64,000 nt of DNA from contig NZ_CP015772.1 of assembly GCF_001654455.1 (NCBI RefSeq), positions 4,588,001 through 4,652,000 on the forward strand. Reading direction: 5' to 3'. This DNA comes from Niabella ginsenosidivorans (lineage in GTDB: Bacteria > Bacteroidota > Bacteroidia > Chitinophagales > Chitinophagaceae). The notes below the pieces were generated by a model, which saw only the letters and a program-made list of their open reading frames with translations, was not told the DNA's origin and did no database searches. Both the position numbers and the translations under genes were made by a program. Of this stretch, positions 36,786-44,847 are shown piece by piece; position 1 is the first letter of the stretch; each line of letters starts with the position of its first letter.

Positions 36786-38920
36786 TATTTCAGATTTATA
36801 AAATTATTTTTATCATTATAGTTGATCGTTACCCGGTATTCCTTCTTTCCGTTAACCCAAAACACAATGGTCTTTTTCCCTTCAGAGTTGTTTATAAGCG
36901 TTACACCCGATATGGCCGGAACCGCTCCCGTTACCGTTTCGTAAACCGGATCGGTAACCCCATGTGTTTCTGTAATGCTGACCAGGGTAGCATTGCCGCT
37001 GCTTTTACGGGAAAGCATGAAAGCCCTGCTTGTGGTAAGGTTCATTGCCGGGTCATTAGCCCCTGTGGTCACAAAGTTTACCGTCAGCGGATTTTCAGAA
37101 GTAAAATGAGTGGTATAAAAACGGTTCTTATTTAAAAAGGTTATAGAACCGGCCTCCTTATTGAGCGCAGCGGCAGCATTCAGCCATATATGCTGATAGC
37201 CGAACTTGTCGCCCATCGGTTTCAGTTCACCGGCAAACGCTTTGAACTGAAAAGAAGCATCCACCAGCTGGCCATTGTACCAGAACGGCAGATCGTATTG
37301 ATGCTCCCCGTTCGATAATGCGGTAAAAACATCCAGCAGCAATGGCTTTTTTAATTCAGGGATCGTTATCAGCGCCGTTACCCGGTTCAGTACCACGCCT
37401 TCATACGCATTTTTTTCTTCAGCGCTCATCACCTGCAACCCGGGTTTCGCATTAAAATAAACCAGATCAGGATGCGTGGCCTGCGCCTGTTCCAGGCTGC
37501 CTTTAAAATCGGATACCCTGTCTACCACCAATGTGTTATGTGCCACCGTTTGCTTGGCCCATGAATTATTTTCAGGCAGGTATCCACCACCCCCTTTTGA
37601 TTCTATATTTAAAAAACGTGCAGCGCCATAGTCGCTAAAGACTTCAGTACCGTTATCGTAATACAACAGGTTCAACCGGTCAAAATGACCATGTCCCATG
37701 CCCTGGGTGGTCGCTTTCAGCACCACGCATTGCTGGTCTGTATTTGGGCCGTCCCGTAAAATGCCAAGTCCGCCAGCCTTTCCGTCAGCACCATCGCTCA
37801 GCCATTCAGAAACATATTTAAACGGCGTTGCTTTTTTTTCATAGACTGCTTTTGCCACCTTTAAGCCTGCATCAGAAACAATGACCCGTCCCTGCTGTTG
37901 AGCAACATCCAGCAGGTCATTACTGTTATTAATATCACTATAGGCAATATCAACCCCGTACACCAGCTCCCAGGTTTCAGAAGTTTTATCTTTAATGGCA
38001 TCATTCAGAGGGAAAATGGCGCCGTTTGTATAGGTGCATTGCAGCATGCTGTTGATGGCTTTTGCAAGCAGCTTATTCCGGTACTCAAAAACATGCAGCC
38101 GGGGCTGATGGTTCTGTATGGCTTTTGCAAAGATCAAAAACGGGAAAAGCGCATAGCGCTGGTAGTAGGGACCCTCTGCATAATAGCCATCCGGGGAAAA
38201 CAGCTGATCCAGTTGCGCCCAGTAACCGCTTTTACCATCCAGCTTTGATCCTTTTAAGGCCATCTGCACATATTCAGGTTTGTTCAGTACATATCCGGTA
38301 AGGCCTACAGCAGCCAGGCACCAGGTTCCATGGTTATGAATGCTGTTAAATATATATGCACAATGCCCCGTAAAAAATTGCAGTATGGGAAGGAATAAAT
38401 GCGCTTCGATCTCCTCCCGGTCTTTTGGATCAATAGCATCATACACCAGATCATACCCCTGTATGGTATAAACCTGCCATACAAAATCATTCAGGCTCTG
38501 CCAGAAAATCCTGCCGCTTTCCTTATTATTTTTACGTGCGGGGTGCAGTGGCCAGCTTTCATACTTCGCAGCGTACTGCAACAGCAGCTCTTTTACATAA
38601 TCAGCATACTTTTTATTGCCCGTTAACTGATACACAATACCGCAGTTCAGGATGCCGGTATAATTTTTTTTATGCTGCTCGTGCGTAACGCCACCGCCCC
38701 CATCTTTTGGCACAGGTACGGTGACGGGCTGGGCTATTGCTGCATCTGCTGCTGCTTTTATTTCCCGGTAAGACCTTTTGAGCAACGGATACCGGTTAAC
38801 TCCTGCTCTAAGAGCCGGCACCTGTTCCCCAGTGATCATGATGCCGGGATGTTTTTGCCCGGACACCGCTAAAGAAAAAAGCAGGCAGGCGAAAAAGTAT
38901 ATAATTTTCAAATGGCGCAT
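36785..38920 (-). CDS. PL17 family oligoalginate lyase
   Basis: 711 residues: signal peptide (1-21, ends VSGQ), an N-terminal (alpha/alpha)-toroid alginate lyase domain (about 25-340) and a C-terminal heparinase II/III-like beta-sandwich (about 380-640). Active-site residues of the PL17 enzyme Alg17c can be placed: Asn196 and His197 in NHGTW, Tyr253 in EGPYYQRY, and His410/His412 in GMGHGHFDRL. The enzyme releases unsaturated monouronate from alginate oligosaccharide ends in the periplasm. It follows the gntR gene by 32 bases and overlaps kdgF. Confidence 0.92.
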   Translation of the reverse strand: MRHLKIIYFFACLLFSLAVSGQKHPGIMITGEQVPALRAGVNRYPLLKRSYREIKAAADAAIAQPVTVPVPKDGGGGVTHEQHKKNYTGILNCGIVYQLTGNKKYADYVKELLLQYAAKYESWPLHPARKNNKESGRIFWQSLNDFVWQVYTIQGYDLVYDAIDPKDREEIEAHLFLPILQFFTGHCAYIFNSIHNHGTWCLAAVGLTGYVLNKPEYVQMALKGSKLDGKSGYWAQLDQLFSPDGYYAEGPYYQRYALFPFLIFAKAIQNHQPRLHVFEYRNKLLAKAINSMLQCTYTNGAIFPLNDAIKDKTSETWELVYGVDIAYSDINNSNDLLDVAQQQGRVIVSDAGLKVAKAVYEKKATPFKYVSEWLSDGADGKAGGLGILRDGPNTDQQCVVLKATTQGMGHGHFDRLNLLYYDNGTEVFSDYGAARFLNIESKGGGGYLPENNSWAKQTVAHNTLVVDRVSDFKGSLEQAQATHPDLVYFNAKPGLQVMSAEEKNAYEGVVLNRVTALITIPELKKPLLLDVFTALSNGEHQYDLPFWYNGQLVDASFQFKAFAGELKPMGDKFGYQHIWLNAAAALNKEAGSITFLNKNRFYTTHFTSENPLTVNFVTTGANDPAMNLTTSRAFMLSRKSSGNATLVSITETHGVTDPVYETVTGAVPAISGVTLINNSEGKKTIVFWVNGKKEYRVTINYNDKNNFINLK

Positions 38921-38952
38921 TCGTTATAAAATAAGTACCGGATCAAAAAGAG

Positions 38953-39696
38953 TTACTGTTTTTTGGCAATAAGTTTTTTGGCCTCGAAGCCAGCTTTACT
39001 TATTTGCCAGATATCGTTCAGATGCTCTGCCATTGCTTTTTCGGCGGCTGCTACATTCCTGTCTTCAATAGCCTTTACTATTTTTTTGTGCTCCGGCACC
39101 GATGTTTTGCTCCTGTTCTTGCCGCATACGTTGTTCTCTACAATATTTTTTATAAGATCGGGGATCAGGATGAGGATCATGGATTCAATGGCCGGGTTCT
39201 TGGTGGCTTTGGCAATCTTTATATGAAGTACCATATCCTCCTCTACCGCACTGCCGCTGCGTTTTACCTTGTTCTCAAAATCAGCTGCCGCCTTCTTTAT
39301 TTCCCGCAGGTCTGCATCCGTATGTCTTTCGGCTGCCAGTTTTGCGGAGGCCAGTTCCAGATAATAGCGTGCCTCGATCAAAGCATTAAAATCGTCTTTA
39401 TTAAAATTGATGATATCCGTAATAATATTGTCCAGGATATTGATGCCCAGTCCGGCCACATAGGTACCGCTTTGCGGGCTTGTTTTCAGCAGGCCATAGA
39501 ACTCCAGCTTTAAAATGGCTTCCCGTATATAGCTGCGCCCCACGCCAAACTGCTCTGCCAGTACGCGCTCTGCGGGCAGGCGGTCGCCCGGCTTTAGCTG
39601 GCCACCGATGATCAGCTGTTTTAACTGGCCGATAATCTTATCCACCGGCGACTCGATCTGTATTGCTTTAATATTGTTTAATATTGTAGTGTCCAT
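38953..39696 (-). CDS. GntR family regulator with FCD ligand domain
   Basis: A 247-residue regulator of the FadR subfamily. The N-terminal winged helix (about 15-85) has the typical GQLKPGDRLPAERVLAEQFGVGRSYIREAILKLE sequence; the C-terminal helical FCD domain (about 95-230) carries the metal/ligand-binding pattern with EARYYLELASAKLAAER and the His residues of VLHIKIAKATKNP. It is the first gene of the upstream alginate operon, and the double operator lies 7 bases upstream of its start, so it should repress itself and the susC operon until a degradation product (perhaps DEH or KDG) is bound. Zobellia has a comparable GntR regulator for alginate, from memory. Confidence 0.92.
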   Translation of the reverse strand: MDTTILNNIKAIQIESPVDKIIGQLKQLIIGGQLKPGDRLPAERVLAEQFGVGRSYIREAILKLEFYGLLKTSPQSGTYVAGLGINILDNIITDIINFNKDDFNALIEARYYLELASAKLAAERHTDADLREIKKAAADFENKVKRSGSAVEEDMVLHIKIAKATKNPAIESMILILIPDLIKNIVENNVCGKNRSKTSVPEHKKIVKAIEDRNVAAAEKAMAEHLNDIWQISKAGFEAKKLIAKKQ

Positions 39697-39703
39697 ATAA
39701 ATA

Positions 39704-39730
39704 TTGGTTTACCAAAAATTGGTTTACCAA
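39704..39730. promoter_or_regulatory. Double GntR-type operator in front of gntR
   Basis: TTGGTTTACCAA at 39704-39715 and 39719-39730, separated by AAA, the same as at 32279-32305. The pair starts 7 bases before the gntR ATG and overlaps the -7 box. This is the evidence for autoregulation. Confidence 0.85.
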
Positions 39731-39758
39731 ATTTAGGAAGAATTCAATCAATCTCAAA
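39728..39758 (-). promoter_or_regulatory. Promoter of the gntR-PL17-kdgF operon (TTTG-N19-TAAATTTG)
   Basis: On the minus strand TTTG (39755-39758) and TAAATTTG (39728-39735) are 19 bases apart, a full match to the Bacteroidota consensus. The same -7 sequence and the same operator overlap are seen at the susC-like promoter. Confidence 0.75.
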
Positions 39759-39878
39759 AAGATTTTTGTGATTTTTAAAAAACAAAGGCACACAAGTAAA
39801 TAGCCCGCTTTTTATCTGTTGAAAACATTCTGACCATTCTTTAAAGTAATTTACCCTGCCATCCGTCTTAAATTACTG

Positions 39879-40454
39879 ATGCAGGAGCAAAAACTGTCAA
39901 TATTGGCGGAGGAAAAGGATCAAAATATCATCCAGGCCGTAAAAGACTACGGTAACCGGCTTTTTGGATTTATTCGCAAAAATGTGAATACAGATGCAGA
40001 TGCCGAAGATATTTTGCAGGATGTGTGGTATCAGTATGCCAATGTAAGCGCTACCCAAACCATTGAACAGGTGAGTGGCTGGCTGTTTAAAGTTGCCCGC
40101 AATAAAATCACCGACAAATACCGGAAAAAAAAAGCAGACCTGATTGATGATTACCAGTACGAAAATGAAGACGGGGAGGTACAGTTCAGGGAACTGCTCT
40201 TTACGCTGGATAACGACCCTGAGCTGGCGGATATAAAGAAGTTGTTCTGGGAAGAGTTGTTTGGCGCCCTGGATGAACTGCCGGAAAACCAGCGACAGGT
40301 ATTTGTGCTGAATGAGCTGGAAGACATGACCCTGCAGGAAATTGCCGATCAATACGGAGAGAATATTAAAACGATCATCAGCCGGAAACGTTATGCCGTT
40401 CAGCATTTGCGCAACCGCCTGCAATATTTATATGATGAGCTCATTAATTATTAA
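39879..40454 (+). CDS. ECF-type RNA polymerase sigma factor
   Basis: A 191-residue sigma-70 family protein. Region 2 is at about residues 20-95 (DADAEDILQDVWYQYAN, VSGWLFKVARNKITDKYRKKK) and region 4 at about 125-185 (LDELPENQRQVFVLNELEDMTLQEIADQYGENIKTIISRKRYAVQHLR). It would direct RNA polymerase to a small stress-type regulon. It leads an operon with a small membrane protein starting 11 bases on and an Hsp20 gene. No separate FecR-type anti-sigma gene is present, so the membrane protein is the only candidate for that role. Confidence 0.92.
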   Translation: MQEQKLSILAEEKDQNIIQAVKDYGNRLFGFIRKNVNTDADAEDILQDVWYQYANVSATQTIEQVSGWLFKVARNKITDKYRKKKADLIDDYQYENEDGEVQFRELLFTLDNDPELADIKKLFWEELFGALDELPENQRQVFVLNELEDMTLQEIADQYGENIKTIISRKRYAVQHLRNRLQYLYDELINY

Positions 40455-40465
40455 ATTACATTATT

Positions 40466-40828
40466 ATGAATTATAAAAGAAGAAGGCCCCCGGCATTTGT
40501 TTTTATCTTTATTGCCGCTATTGCGCTCCTTGCAATCGGGGGGCTGGTGATGCTGCTCTGGAATGCTATACTGCCGGATCTGCTCAACACAAAAAGGATC
40601 AGTTACTGGCAGGCTGTTGGCCTGCTGGTGCTCACTAAAATTTTGCTGAGCCCGTTTCGCCCGGGAGGAGGCCCCAAAAAACATTTCGGACCGGGAGAGC
40701 GGCTGCGTGAAAAATTTAAACAAATGACCCCGGAAGAACGGCAGCAGTTCCGGAAACAATGGAGAGAACGATTCCGGAATGACTGGAGAAATCATTGCAC
40801 ACCGGGAAATGAAGCCGGTAATGAATAA
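40466..40828 (+). CDS. Small membrane protein downstream of the sigma factor
   Basis: 120 residues: a basic N-terminus, one strong membrane helix (about 11-33), a second hydrophobic segment (about 45-61, ISYWQAVGLLVLTKILLSPF) and a charged C-terminal tail with a MTPEERQQFRKQWRERF helix. Such short proteins often follow sigma-70 genes in Bacteroidota. A role as sensor or anti-sigma factor is possible but not shown by any motif I recognise. It starts 11 bases after the sigma factor stop codon. Confidence 0.7.
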   Translation: MNYKRRRPPAFVFIFIAAIALLAIGGLVMLLWNAILPDLLNTKRISYWQAVGLLVLTKILLSPFRPGGGPKKHFGPGERLREKFKQMTPEERQQFRKQWRERFRNDWRNHCTPGNEAGNE

Positions 40829-40862
40829 ATGCACTCTTACTAAACTACATAAAAAATGAATT

Positions 40863-41231
40863 ATGAACACAAGCGGATACACCCGGCCAAAGTATAATGT
40901 ACCGATCAATATCGAGGAAAGAGACGATTGTTACCGGTTAACCGTTTATGCAACCGGCTTTCCAAAGGATCGGATTACAACAGTGGTTACTAATGATGTC
41001 CTTACGATAAGAGGGGAGCGCGATTATGCTGAGGAGGCGCATATAGAATTTATCAAGCAGGAATTTCCTGTTAAATCCTTTGAGCGCTCCTTACACTTAA
41101 ACGGTATGATAGAAACAGATTGCATTTCCAGCCGGTTTGAAGAAGGTGTATTAACGGTTTTTTTACCAAAGAAACAGGAAACAACCCTGCGGCACATCAG
41201 GAAGCAGCTTGATATTGCCATTCTGGGTTAA
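40863..41231 (+). CDS. Hsp20/alpha-crystallin family small heat shock protein
   Basis: A 122-residue chaperone-like protein with an alpha-crystallin domain (about residues 12-105): VPINIEERDDCYRLTVYATGFPKDRITTVVTNDVLTIRGER, then the EGVLTVFLPK strand close to the end. It binds unfolding proteins without ATP. It lies 34 bases after the small membrane protein and probably belongs to the sigma factor operon, which fits a stress-response unit. The N-terminal arm is short and the C-terminal IXI motif is not clear. Confidence 0.85.
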   Translation: MNTSGYTRPKYNVPINIEERDDCYRLTVYATGFPKDRITTVVTNDVLTIRGERDYAEEAHIEFIKQEFPVKSFERSLHLNGMIETDCISSRFEEGVLTVFLPKKQETTLRHIRKQLDIAILG

Positions 41232-41308
41232 AGATCCCGCAGTTTAAAGAGAATCAACCATTGCCTCTTAAAACCACTTATCATTCCCCCTATTTACAGC
41301 CTTGGTAA

Positions 41309-41893
41309 TCACTGGCCTTTTACTTTTGAAGTTCTTTTTCTTATCCTGCTAAGGCTTTCAGGCTCTATGCCCAGCAAGGAGGCGATGTACTTTAAAGGCA
41401 CCCTTCTCATTATTTCCGGGTCATTCTGCAACAGTTCCAGGTAACGTATTTCAGGCGATTTTAAACGGCGCTGCGTGGTCATCTGAACCTCGTTAATAAA
41501 AAGCGCTTCAGCCATTTTTCTTCCAAGCCGTTCAAAAATCTTTGCTTTATTATAGCTCTCCTGCATTTTATCAAAATGCATCCGGAACAGCGTTGTGTCT
41601 TCCAGTGCTTCAATACAGACCATGGAAGGTTGTCTTGTAAGAAAAGCCGCGTATTCTGAGACCCACATGTTTTCCCGGAATACCCGGAAGGTCTGCTCTT
41701 TACCATCTGTTTCCCCGTAATAGCGCACCAGCCCTTTATCAATATAGTACACATAATTTACCGGCTCGCCTATACGAACGATCTTCTCATACTTTTTGAA
41801 GGTTCTTATTTCCATCAATGAAAGAAAATAGGCCAGTTCCTCCTCAGTAAAAGACAGAATGCTCCTCAGGTTCCTGATCAGGTTGTCAAACAT
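41309..41893 (-). CDS. Crp/Fnr family transcriptional regulator
   Basis: A 194-residue regulator with an N-terminal cyclic-nucleotide-binding beta-roll (about 20-125; IVRIGEPVNYVYYIDKGLVRYYGETDGKEQTFRVFREN) and a C-terminal helix-turn-helix (about 150-190; RVPLKYIASLLGIEPESLSRIRKR). It is of the common Bacteroidota type lacking the arginine phosphate-binding motif of true cAMP sensors, so its signal is unknown. Single gene, convergent with hsp20. Confidence 0.88.
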   Translation of the reverse strand: MFDNLIRNLRSILSFTEEELAYFLSLMEIRTFKKYEKIVRIGEPVNYVYYIDKGLVRYYGETDGKEQTFRVFRENMWVSEYAAFLTRQPSMVCIEALEDTTLFRMHFDKMQESYNKAKIFERLGRKMAEALFINEVQMTTQRRLKSPEIRYLELLQNDPEIMRRVPLKYIASLLGIEPESLSRIRKRTSKVKGQ

Positions 41894-41955
41894 ATGGTCT
41901 GTTTTTTTACAAAACGATTATTATCAATTATCTGTCTTGCAAATATTGTTCCTTA

Positions 41956-42681
41956 TTATTTTCTTTTGAAAGATGTTCCCATTGCGTACCGTATTCCACC
42001 AAGAAGATGTTTCAGGAATAAGGGATCTGTATAGGATTCATCCGTATGCCCCAGGGCCGTATAAAATACCCGGCCGCCTTCAAAATTATGATACCAGGCC
42101 ATAGGATGGAAATGACCGTTCTTACCCCCTTCATAGCTGGCTTCATCAATAGTAATCAGTACATGCAGTTCCTTATTAATCTCTTTAAAATTGTACCATT
42201 CATCTTTTCGGGTCCATTTTTCAGGCAGGTGCTGCGTACTGCTGTGCTTTCTGTCTACCACATCCAGCACAGCCGTTTGTTGTTTGGGATGATCCAGGAA
42301 CCAGGCTCCCATCATCCTGTTATACCACGGCCATTCATACTCTGCATCCGTAGCAGCATGAATGCCAACAATACCGCCCCCGTTATGTACATAATCCTGC
42401 AAGGCCTTTTGCTGATCACTATTGAACAGGGTGCCGGTGGTGCTCAGAAAAATAATAGCCGCATATTTTTCCAGGTTGGTTTTATTAAAGGCCGCAGCAT
42501 CCCTGGTGCTGTCCACATCAAACCCGTTCTCTGATCCCAGTTTATAAATGGCCGGCAGGCCCTTTGCTATCGATTCATGATAAAATCCGGCTGTTTTATA
42601 AAAAACCAGCACCCGGGGAGCCGCAGCCCATATCTCCGAAGCCAGCAGTAAAACGCCTAATAACAACCCTGTTCTTTTCAT
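41956..42681 (-). CDS. ThuA domain protein, secreted
   Basis: A 241-residue protein with a signal peptide (ends EIWAA) followed by one ThuA-like domain of the class I glutamine amidotransferase fold: PRVLVFYKTAGFYHESIAKG, GGGIVGIHAATDAEYEWPWYNRMMGAWFLDHPKQQ and GRVFYTALGHTDESY near the end. The family is linked to trehalose or keto-sugar use and periplasmic sugar metabolism; the exact reaction is not known for this type. The gene is monocistronic and 62 bases upstream of the crp-like gene on the same strand. Confidence 0.82.
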   Translation of the reverse strand: MKRTGLLLGVLLLASEIWAAAPRVLVFYKTAGFYHESIAKGLPAIYKLGSENGFDVDSTRDAAAFNKTNLEKYAAIIFLSTTGTLFNSDQQKALQDYVHNGGGIVGIHAATDAEYEWPWYNRMMGAWFLDHPKQQTAVLDVVDRKHSSTQHLPEKWTRKDEWYNFKEINKELHVLITIDEASYEGGKNGHFHPMAWYHNFEGGRVFYTALGHTDESYTDPLFLKHLLGGIRYAMGTSFKRK

Positions 42682-42807
42682 ATCCGGTTCTTTAATCGTT
42701 TATTCAATGGCCTAAAGATAAGTTGCCTTTCCTAAACTCTGCACGGTTGTCCACAATTGTTAGCAATTGTTAATATGGCTTCCACAGATAATTCAGGCGA
42801 TAATCGT

Positions 42808-42815
42808 TAATTTTG
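42808..42815 (+). promoter_or_regulatory. Predicted -7 box (TAATTTTG) of the CBM48-HhH gene
   Basis: TAATTTTG matches TAnnTTTG, 36 bases before the ATG at 42852; no convincing -33 TTTG at the right spacing. Confidence 0.35.
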
Positions 42816-42851
42816 CGTTTTATAACTAACTATATTTAATATTTTTTCAAT

Positions 42852-43487
42852 ATGAAAGAGATTGTGTTCTCACTACCTCAGGAAGCCTTTGGAACTGCCA
42901 CCGCAGCCGTTTTGCTCGGAGATTTTAATAACTGGGACATTGATAAGGCTATCGCCCTAAAAAAAGACAAAGACGGTTTTTGGAAAGCCTCTGTAAAGTT
43001 AAAACCCGGGCATACTTATGAATACCGTTTTCTGTTAAATGACGGTCGCTGGGTGAACGACTGGGCCGCCAAAGGCTATGTGCACAAGCATCATTTTGGC
43101 ATTGATAATTCAGTAATTACTGTAGAAGAAGATGTGATCGTAACAGCTCCGGAAGCCGATACAAAGGTAAAAGCTGAAACAGCAGGCAAAACCAAAAAGG
43201 CCCCTGCAAAAAAGACCAAAAAAGCGGTAACGATTATAAAGAACGATCTTACAAAAATTGAAGGCATAGGGCCCGCAATTGCCAAATTACTGGAGCAGCA
43301 GGGGATCCAGTCCTTTAAAGATCTTTCAAAAGCAACCGGTAAAAAGTTAAAAGAGATTCTGAGCGCAGCAGGCAGCAAATTTGCCCTACACGATCCTAAA
43401 AGCTGGCCCAGGCAGGCAAAACTGGCTGCCGCTGAAAAATGGGATGAGCTGAAAGCGTTGCAGGATGAGCTTTTAGGCGGAAAATAA
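42852..43487 (+). CDS. CBM48-like glycogen-binding domain fused to a helix-hairpin-helix domain
   Basis: A 211-residue cytoplasmic fusion. Residues 1-90 are an AMPK-type CBM48 domain (AVLLGDFNNWD, KPGHTYEYRFLLNDGRWVND); residues 100-127 are a Lys/Ala-rich linker; residues 130-205 are a helix-hairpin-helix module (LTKIEGIGPAIAKLLEQQGI, then a segment with HDPKSWPRQAKLAAAEKWDELKALQDEL). The second module is common in Bacteroidota and often appended to other proteins; it may bind nucleic acid or protein. The first binds alpha-glucan in known cases. What the fusion does is unknown to me. Confidence 0.8.
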   Translation: MKEIVFSLPQEAFGTATAAVLLGDFNNWDIDKAIALKKDKDGFWKASVKLKPGHTYEYRFLLNDGRWVNDWAAKGYVHKHHFGIDNSVITVEEDVIVTAPEADTKVKAETAGKTKKAPAKKTKKAVTIIKNDLTKIEGIGPAIAKLLEQQGIQSFKDLSKATGKKLKEILSAAGSKFALHDPKSWPRQAKLAAAEKWDELKALQDELLGGK

Positions 43488-43571
43488 GGAATAAGAAACA
43501 TTAAATAAGAAATGAGGAAGGAGCTCTTCATATTGAAAGACTTTTCTGTTCCTTATTTGTTATTCCTTATT
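43483..43571. repeat. Inverted repeat AATAAGGAATAA / TTATTCCTTATT between convergent genes
   Basis: Perfect 12-base arms at 43483-43494 and 43560-43571, spanning the stop codons of the CBM48-HhH gene and of the heme A synthase gene. The sequence between also has AAATAAGAAATGAGGAAGGA and CTTTTCTGTTCCTTATTT, extending the pairing imperfectly. It could end transcription from both sides. Confidence 0.45.
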
Positions 43572-44616
43572 GCTGATTTATTAACCGCTTTCTCACAAGA
43601 AACAGGCAGATCACCATACATACCAGGAACAGCATGCCCACCAGTTGGTGCAGGATGCTTAATATGAATTTATTTTCATTCAGGTAATTCATTAAAGCAA
43701 GAATGCCCAGCGTTACCTGTACCAATACAAAGAACACAGGTACAAAGCGCATCTTATACAATGCCGTTGTTTTGGGCAGTTTTGTTAAACGGAGCGTGTA
43801 ACCAATTATTAAGAGGGTGATCAAATAGGCCAGGCCCCGGTGAATGAACTGGATGGTGATCAGGTTATGAGTAATATCGCTAAGGAAACCGCCTTCATTC
43901 AACATCGATGACACGGGGATCATGCTTCCGTTGATCGTAGGCCAGGTTATAGAAGCCTTACCGGCATGCGTACCCGCCATAAAGGCGCCATAGGTCAGTT
44001 GCAACGTAATGACCACCAGCAACAGGATATTAAAATTCCTGAGGCCGGTATTGTATGCAATCCGGTTATCCGGCACGGTCAGTTTTAAGGCAAACCAGAC
44101 CACATAGCACAATAACAGCAACGCGGCCAGGAAGTGAATCGCTAAACGGATATGACTTACATATACCAGGTCTGTGCCTACCCCGCTCTTTACCATGATC
44201 CAGCCGATAGCCCCCTGCAGCCCGCCCAGCAAAAACAAAATGATCATGGGCCAGAGCATACTGCGGTCAATTTTCTTTTTCAGGATAAAATAAATAAACG
44301 GAATAATAAACACGATGCCCATCAGCCGTGCCCAGTCGCGGTGCAGCCATTCCCAGAAATAAATGGATTTAAAATCCTGCAAGGTAAAATAGTTGTGTAT
44401 GTATTTATACTGGGCGATCTCTTTATATTTATTAAATGCCTCCTCCCAGGCGTGCTGGTTCATGGGGGGCAATGCTCCCAGAATGGGCTGCCATTCTGTA
44501 ATAGAAAGCCCCGAACCGGTTAAGCGGGTAATTCCTCCTAACAAAACCTGTATAATGATCATACCGGCCCCAATAAACAGCCAGATGGCCACCGGTTTAT
44601 TCCTTTGTAACTGCAT
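43567..44616 (-). CDS. ctaA: Heme A synthase (COX15/CtaA)
   Basis: Oxidises heme O to heme A for cytochrome aa3-type oxidases, in the inner membrane. The 349-residue protein has eight predicted helices. Conserved elements are GGITRLTGSGLSITEW in the first loop with the acidic residue, WEWLHRDWARLMG, HIRLAIHF, FIHRGLAY and LHQLVGM, which supply the four heme-ligand His residues. The ATG at 44616 is chosen: the upstream in-frame TTG at 44625 lies within a TACTTTTG promoter box. The oxidase genes are not in the window. Confidence 0.93.
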   Translation of the reverse strand: MQLQRNKPVAIWLFIGAGMIIIQVLLGGITRLTGSGLSITEWQPILGALPPMNQHAWEEAFNKYKEIAQYKYIHNYFTLQDFKSIYFWEWLHRDWARLMGIVFIIPFIYFILKKKIDRSMLWPMIILFLLGGLQGAIGWIMVKSGVGTDLVYVSHIRLAIHFLAALLLLCYVVWFALKLTVPDNRIAYNTGLRNFNILLLVVITLQLTYGAFMAGTHAGKASITWPTINGSMIPVSSMLNEGGFLSDITHNLITIQFIHRGLAYLITLLIIGYTLRLTKLPKTTALYKMRFVPVFFVLVQVTLGILALMNYLNENKFILSILHQLVGMLFLVCMVICLFLVRKRLINQQ

Positions 44617-44622
44617 AACGCG

Positions 44623-44630
44623 CAAAAGTA
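44623..44630 (-). promoter_or_regulatory. Predicted -7 box (TACTTTTG) abutting the ctaA start
   Basis: The minus strand reads TACTTTTG, then CGCGTT, then ATG. As at ispG, the transcript would start at or next to the start codon. Confidence 0.5.
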
Positions 44631-44689
44631 TTAAATTATATGGTTTGGGCAGAAAATGAGTGGTCAGTTATCAGAATCGAGCAACCAGC

Positions 44690-44805
44690 ATTGAGATGAG
44701 ATATCGACTATGGGCTATGGACCATCGACCCGGAGTTATTAGTTTTCAATGATCAGCATCCAGAATCAAAATCCATGAACTATGAACCATAGGCCATGAA
44801 CCAAA
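44690..44805. repeat. ATG-AACTATG-type intergenic repeat
   Basis: The stretch before serS has several imperfect copies of units like CTATGGGCTATGGACCAT and CATGAACTATGAACCAT. The 12-mer ACTATGAACCAT (44779-44790) recurs at 53708-53719 in the lipid operon. It looks like a dispersed low-complexity extragenic repeat. Confidence 0.45.
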
Positions 44806-44823
44806 ATTCAAATAACAATCGTT

Positions 44824-44831
44824 TATCTTTG
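44824..44831 (+). promoter_or_regulatory. Predicted -7 box (TATCTTTG) of serS
   Basis: TATCTTTG matches TAnnTTTG, 16 bases before the serS ATG. The -33 region has no clear TTTG. Confidence 0.45.
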
Positions 44832-44847
44832 CAAAAATTTTTTAAAG

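Noticed and set aside
22389-39696. Locus could be for pectin or glycosaminoglycans instead of alginate
   Set aside because: KdgF and SDR fit both, but PL17 together with two PL6 lyases and the absence of GH88/GH105, GH28, PL1 or sulfatase genes favour alginate.
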